This document shows positions 61,802 to 64,000 of a stretch of DNA of 64,000 nucleotides, one piece after another. Below the pieces are notes generated by a model, which did not search any database, was not told the origin of the DNA, and saw nothing but the letters and a program-made list of their open reading frames with translations. Within the stretch, counting starts at the first letter, position 1. Each line of letters starts with the position of its first letter. The translations under genes were made by a program, and so were the position numbers. Where the stretch lies: the NCBI GenBank assembly GCA_040882845.1, contig JBBEAM010000013.1, positions 1-64,000 of the forward strand, given 5' to 3'. The stretch is from JBBEAM01 sp040882845. Its GTDB lineage: Bacteria; Pseudomonadota; Alphaproteobacteria; Kiloniellales; DSM-21159.

Positions 61802-62161
61802 ATGTCACAACGTACCCCCTGTTACCTGCGTACTCTCAGACGAGAGTGGGGATTCACGCAGGAAGAACTCGCGCGGTTGGTTCTGCGCGGGTATCGGGAG
61901 CGGGTCTCACGCGTTGAGCGAGGCATAGCTCAGCCCAACGCGCCAGAGATACTAGCATACTCCCTAATCTTTGGCTTCTCCCCCGAGGCCATATTCCCAG
62001 CATTCCGCGCCAAGGTCGAAGATGCGGTAATGCGCCAGGCGCTCGCGCTCTACGAGCAGCTTGACGAGAGCGATTCTAAGGATGCCATGCGCAAGAAGTC
62101 GCTCCTGCGCAGCATGCAAGCGAGAGCACTCGGAAAGTTAGGCCAGCACCAAAAAATATGA
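61802..62161 (+). CDS. XRE-family helix-turn-helix protein
   Basis: A 119-residue regulator: the HTH is about 6-50 (LRTLRREWGFTQEELARLVLRGYRERVSRVERGIAQPNAPEILAYSLIFG), with a helical tail. The insert LRGYRE between the recognition helices is unusual. The stop overlaps the next start (ATGA), so it is cotranslated with the RuvC-like protein. It probably controls element genes; the 19-base palindrome at 62749 is a possible site. Confidence 0.8.
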   Translation: MSQRTPCYLRTLRREWGFTQEELARLVLRGYRERVSRVERGIAQPNAPEILAYSLIFGFSPEAIFPAFRAKVEDAVMRQALALYEQLDESDSKDAMRKKSLLRSMQARALGKLGQHQKI

Positions 62162-62691
62162 GGCTTGGTCTTTATGACGAGCTGGTCCTAGCCCTCCATC
62201 CCTGCGCACGCGGCCTCGCGTTTGCACTCTTTGCCGGTCCCTTGAGCCCAATCGACTGGGGCATTAAGGAGATTCACGGCAAGGATCGCACTACTCGCAT
62301 GTATGACCTTGGCGTCTCGATGCTCAAACAAGTCGAGCCCGATGTGCTGGTGCTTGATGACCGGGCGGAAGTAGGCGGTGAACCCGTTCTTTCGAATGTT
62401 CGCATTCAAGGTCTTCTCGCGAGCTATGCCAGTGGCCACGCCATTGACGTCGAGCGCTTCACGCGGAAGCAGATACGGGAATGTTTCGCGGGTGTGGGCG
62501 CCACCACACGAGACGAGATCGCTCGGGCAATCGCGGGTCAGATACACGCCTTCGAGCGGTTTCTACCGAAGCGGAAGAAGTTCTTTGAGAGCGAAGATTC
62601 AAAACTCGTCATCTTCGACGCTGCATCGCTTGCCATGACCTACTACTGCCGGAGTCGATTCTGCGATGTGGACGTAGCGAAGGGTGAGTAG
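62158..62691 (+). CDS. RuvC/RNase-H-fold-like protein (degenerate first Asp)
   Basis: A 177-residue protein whose strands follow the RuvC-like fold: LVLALHPCARGLAFALFAGP, then VEPDVLVLDD, then FTRKQIRECFAGVGATTRDEIARAI, and a final LVIFDAASLAMTYY. In RuvC nucleases the first strand ends in a catalytic Asp; here the place is taken by His14 (ALHP), so resolvase activity is doubtful. It may bind branched DNA. It is cotranslated with the XRE gene ahead of it. Confidence 0.6.
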   Translation: MRLGLYDELVLALHPCARGLAFALFAGPLSPIDWGIKEIHGKDRTTRMYDLGVSMLKQVEPDVLVLDDRAEVGGEPVLSNVRIQGLLASYASGHAIDVERFTRKQIRECFAGVGATTRDEIARAIAGQIHAFERFLPKRKKFFESEDSKLVIFDAASLAMTYYCRSRFCDVDVAKGE

Positions 62692-62748
62692 CGGGCGGAT
62701 ACCCACAGCGTCACTGCGGCAGGACAGGTCCTCACCGTGCGTTGGCTG

Positions 62749-62767
62749 CGCTGAAACGGTTTCAGCG
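62749..62767. repeat. 19-base perfect palindrome
   Basis: CGCTGAAAC-G-GTTTCAGCG, lying in the 250-base gap before the DUF3768 gene. There is no T run, so a dimeric-regulator operator is more likely than a terminator. The rest of the gap shows nothing supported. Confidence 0.55.
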
Positions 62768-62943
62768 TAGCTTCGCACGGAGGAGAGCGGCCGCTGGGCG
62801 CTCCATGGCCAGCCGGTAATATCGGGAGTGTACTCTTCCCGCCGGCTTGGGTGCATCTTGCCAGAGTATCGCGGCATTGTTTGCCGTGTGGCCTGCCAGC
62901 AACGCAGGTCGCTCTCCTTCGTGCTCCACACGAGGAGGAGCAC

Positions 62944-63279
62944 ATGGCTAATACGGAGAAAGTTCTTCAGATACGCCGCCTGAACGATGCCCTGAGGCGC
63001 AAGGGCCAAGGCGGGAGGATGTATCTAACCCGAGGGATCGTTGCGCTAGGATCAGAGACGGTAACGAGGATACTTGCCGCGGTCGTCGCCTTCGACGACT
63101 TCACGCCAGACAATGATCCTTACGGTGAGCACGACTGCGCGGCCCTAGAGGTCGAAGGCTATAGAGTTCTTTGGAAGATCGACTACTACAACGAGGATAT
63201 GTCAGCAGGCTCTGCTGATCCTGCTGACCCGTCGATCACCAGCCGAGTGCTCACGGTAATGCTCCAAGAGGAGTATTGA
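62944..63279 (+). CDS. DUF3768 protein
   Basis: A 111-residue protein of the DUF3768 family: LNDALRRKGQGGRMYLTRGIVALG, FDDFTPDNDPYGEHDCAALEVEGYRVLWKIDYYN, and SITSRVLTVMLQEEY are the family blocks. Its function is unknown; it is common on plasmids and integrative elements of alphaproteobacteria. The ATG at 62944 has GAGGAGGAG in front. It is followed by a strong palindromic terminator. Confidence 0.9.
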   Translation: MANTEKVLQIRRLNDALRRKGQGGRMYLTRGIVALGSETVTRILAAVVAFDDFTPDNDPYGEHDCAALEVEGYRVLWKIDYYNEDMSAGSADPADPSITSRVLTVMLQEEY

Positions 63280-63285
63280 GAGCCC

Positions 63286-63313
63286 AAACACCCCAGCCTG
63301 GCTGGGGTGTTTT
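63286..63313. terminator. Bidirectional palindromic terminator
   Basis: AAACACCCCAGCC and GGCTGGGGTGTTT form a perfect 27-base palindrome around one central T, followed by a further T. It ends the DUF3768 transcript and isolates the recombinase gene at 63402. Confidence 0.8.
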
Positions 63314-63401
63314 ACCTGGCGATTTGTGGATTGCGCGGTAGACTCTATACAGAGAACAGCAGGGGGAATGCCGTGTATATGGCCTGTGGGAGTTCCACGA
63401 A

Positions 63402-64000
63402 ATGCGTGTAGGAATTTGGCTGCGAGTTTCAACCGACTTGCAAGCTGAAGGCGACAGCCCCGAGTACCACGAGCGCCGCGCCCGCCTCTATGCCGAGGCG
63501 AAGGACTGGAACGTAGTCGAGGTCTATCACCTCGAAGCGGTAAGCGGCAAAGCGGTCAAGGATCATCCGGAAGCCAAGCGGATGCTGGCTGACGTAAAGG
63601 CAGGGCGGATCAATGCGCTCATCTTCTCGAAGCTCGCCCGTCTCGCTCGAAACACCAAGGAGCTCTTGGAGTTTGCTGACTTTTTCCGTGAGCACGATGC
63701 TGATCTTGTGAGCCTCGGGGAGAGCATCGATACCTCGTCCCCAGCCGGCCGCCTCTTCTACACCATGATCGCCGCCATGGCCGAGTGGGAGCGCGAAGAG
63801 ATCGCGGCACGTGTCGCGGCCTCTGTCCCGATCCGGGCAAAGCTCGGCAAGCCCCTTGGTGGCCAGTCGCCATACGGATACGTCTGGCGGGACGGTCAGT
63901 TCATCGTCGAACCCTCTGAGGCGCCGGTGCGCAAGCTCCTCTATGAGCTCTTCCTGGAGCACCGGAGGAAGAAGACCGTTGCCCGGGTGCTCAATGAGCG
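63402..64000 (+). CDS. Serine recombinase (resolvase/invertase-type), 5' part; cut by window edge
   Basis: The visible 199 residues begin MRVGIWLRVSTDLQAEGDSP, with the catalytic Ser10 in RVS, followed by LIFSKLARLARNTKELLEFADFF, AGRLFYTMIAAMAEWERE and the start of a recombinase domain (LGGQSPYGYVWRDGQ). It differs clearly from the recombinase at 58.4 kb and lies on the other strand. It is the best candidate for the integrase that placed the whole island in comM, since it is nearest the presumed right end. Confidence 0.9.
   Translation, partial: MRVGIWLRVSTDLQAEGDSPEYHERRARLYAEAKDWNVVEVYHLEAVSGKAVKDHPEAKRMLADVKAGRINALIFSKLARLARNTKELLEFADFFREHDADLVSLGESIDTSSPAGRLFYTMIAAMAEWEREEIAARVAASVPIRAKLGKPLGGQSPYGYVWRDGQFIVEPSEAPVRKLLYELFLEHRRKKTVARVLNE

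Larger units (their letters stand above)
34108..64000. mobile_element. Integrated genomic island inserted in comM (right end beyond window)
   Basis: From the break in comM rightwards the core gene order stops. GC content falls and varies from module to module. The content is typical of accessory DNA: restriction-modification, defence-like ATPase and nucleases, conjugation-type ATPases, two large serine recombinases, a primase-helicase-like ATPase and a DUF3768 gene. No core gene reappears before 64000. The island therefore spans at least 30 kb. Internal repeats at 55.2 and 58.4 kb suggest it grew by successive insertions. Confidence 0.75.

Overview
The window reads as part of an alphaproteobacterial chromosome, most likely from the Rhodospirillales/Kiloniellales side; the genus cannot be fixed from the sequence. 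Gene order points there (rho, hemJ-hemH-hemE, then ppsR-maf-aroE-coaE-dnaQ-secB, fxsA, a Tim44-domain gene, mltA, smr, hslVU, hisB-H-A-F-E). So do the high GC of the first 34 kb and the short ATGA/GTGA overlaps between genes. The gap between hemE and ppsR (4727-5106) is the classic alphaproteobacterial position for the chromosomal replication origin and carries DnaA-box-like sites.

Layout: 1-5 kb holds rho (cut by the window edge), an Flp-pilin gene too short for usual gene callers, a GNAT gene and three heme-synthesis genes, all on the minus strand except the pilin gene. 5.1-12.6 kb is the ppsR-to-mltA housekeeping block, with a frameshifted histidine phosphatase. 12.7-17.1 kb holds a lactate-oxidation set (lutABC) placed between mltA and smr, then a GFA-family gene and an XRE regulator. 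17.2-24.3 kb is a softer region: sulfotransferase-like, DegT aminotransferase, methyltransferase, TPR/oxygenase, and an AT-rich pentapeptide-repeat membrane protein. 24.4-32.5 kb returns to core genes: hslVU, the his operon, HIT, an endolysin-like protein and a cupin. 32.6-33.5 kb is a RES/Xre toxin-antitoxin pair.

At about 34.1 kb the 3' third of comM (yifB) breaks off in the middle of a conserved motif, and everything to the right edge (about 30 kb) looks like an integrated genomic island. Its modules, left to right, are: (i) a C-protein-controlled type II restriction-modification system with C-box-like operators at both promoters; (ii) a putative nuclease, a 900-residue Rad50/RloC-like ATPase with a CxxC hook and an HNH nuclease; (iii) a conjugation/HerA-type pair of ATPases, one fused to a nuclease-like domain; (iv) a very AT-rich seven-gene cluster in two divergent operons (hydrolase, membrane coiled-coil protein, methyltransferase, PNPOx-like flavoprotein, SDR, SET-domain protein, DhnA-type aldolase); (v) a PD-(D/E)XK nuclease, a GGGLSTGP-repeat protein and a Schlafen/AlbA_2 protein, bounded by repeated 3' ends of a serine recombinase gene; (vi) two different large serine recombinases with a primase-helicase-like ATPase, XRE regulator, RuvC-like protein and DUF3768 protein. 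The island's right end and the missing 5' part of comM lie beyond the window.

The best candidate for an undescribed system is module iv. Its enzyme set looks like a small-molecule or peptide-modification pathway carried as island cargo, and its base composition differs sharply from all its neighbours. Module v and the ATPase-nuclease fusion of module iii are the next most interesting.
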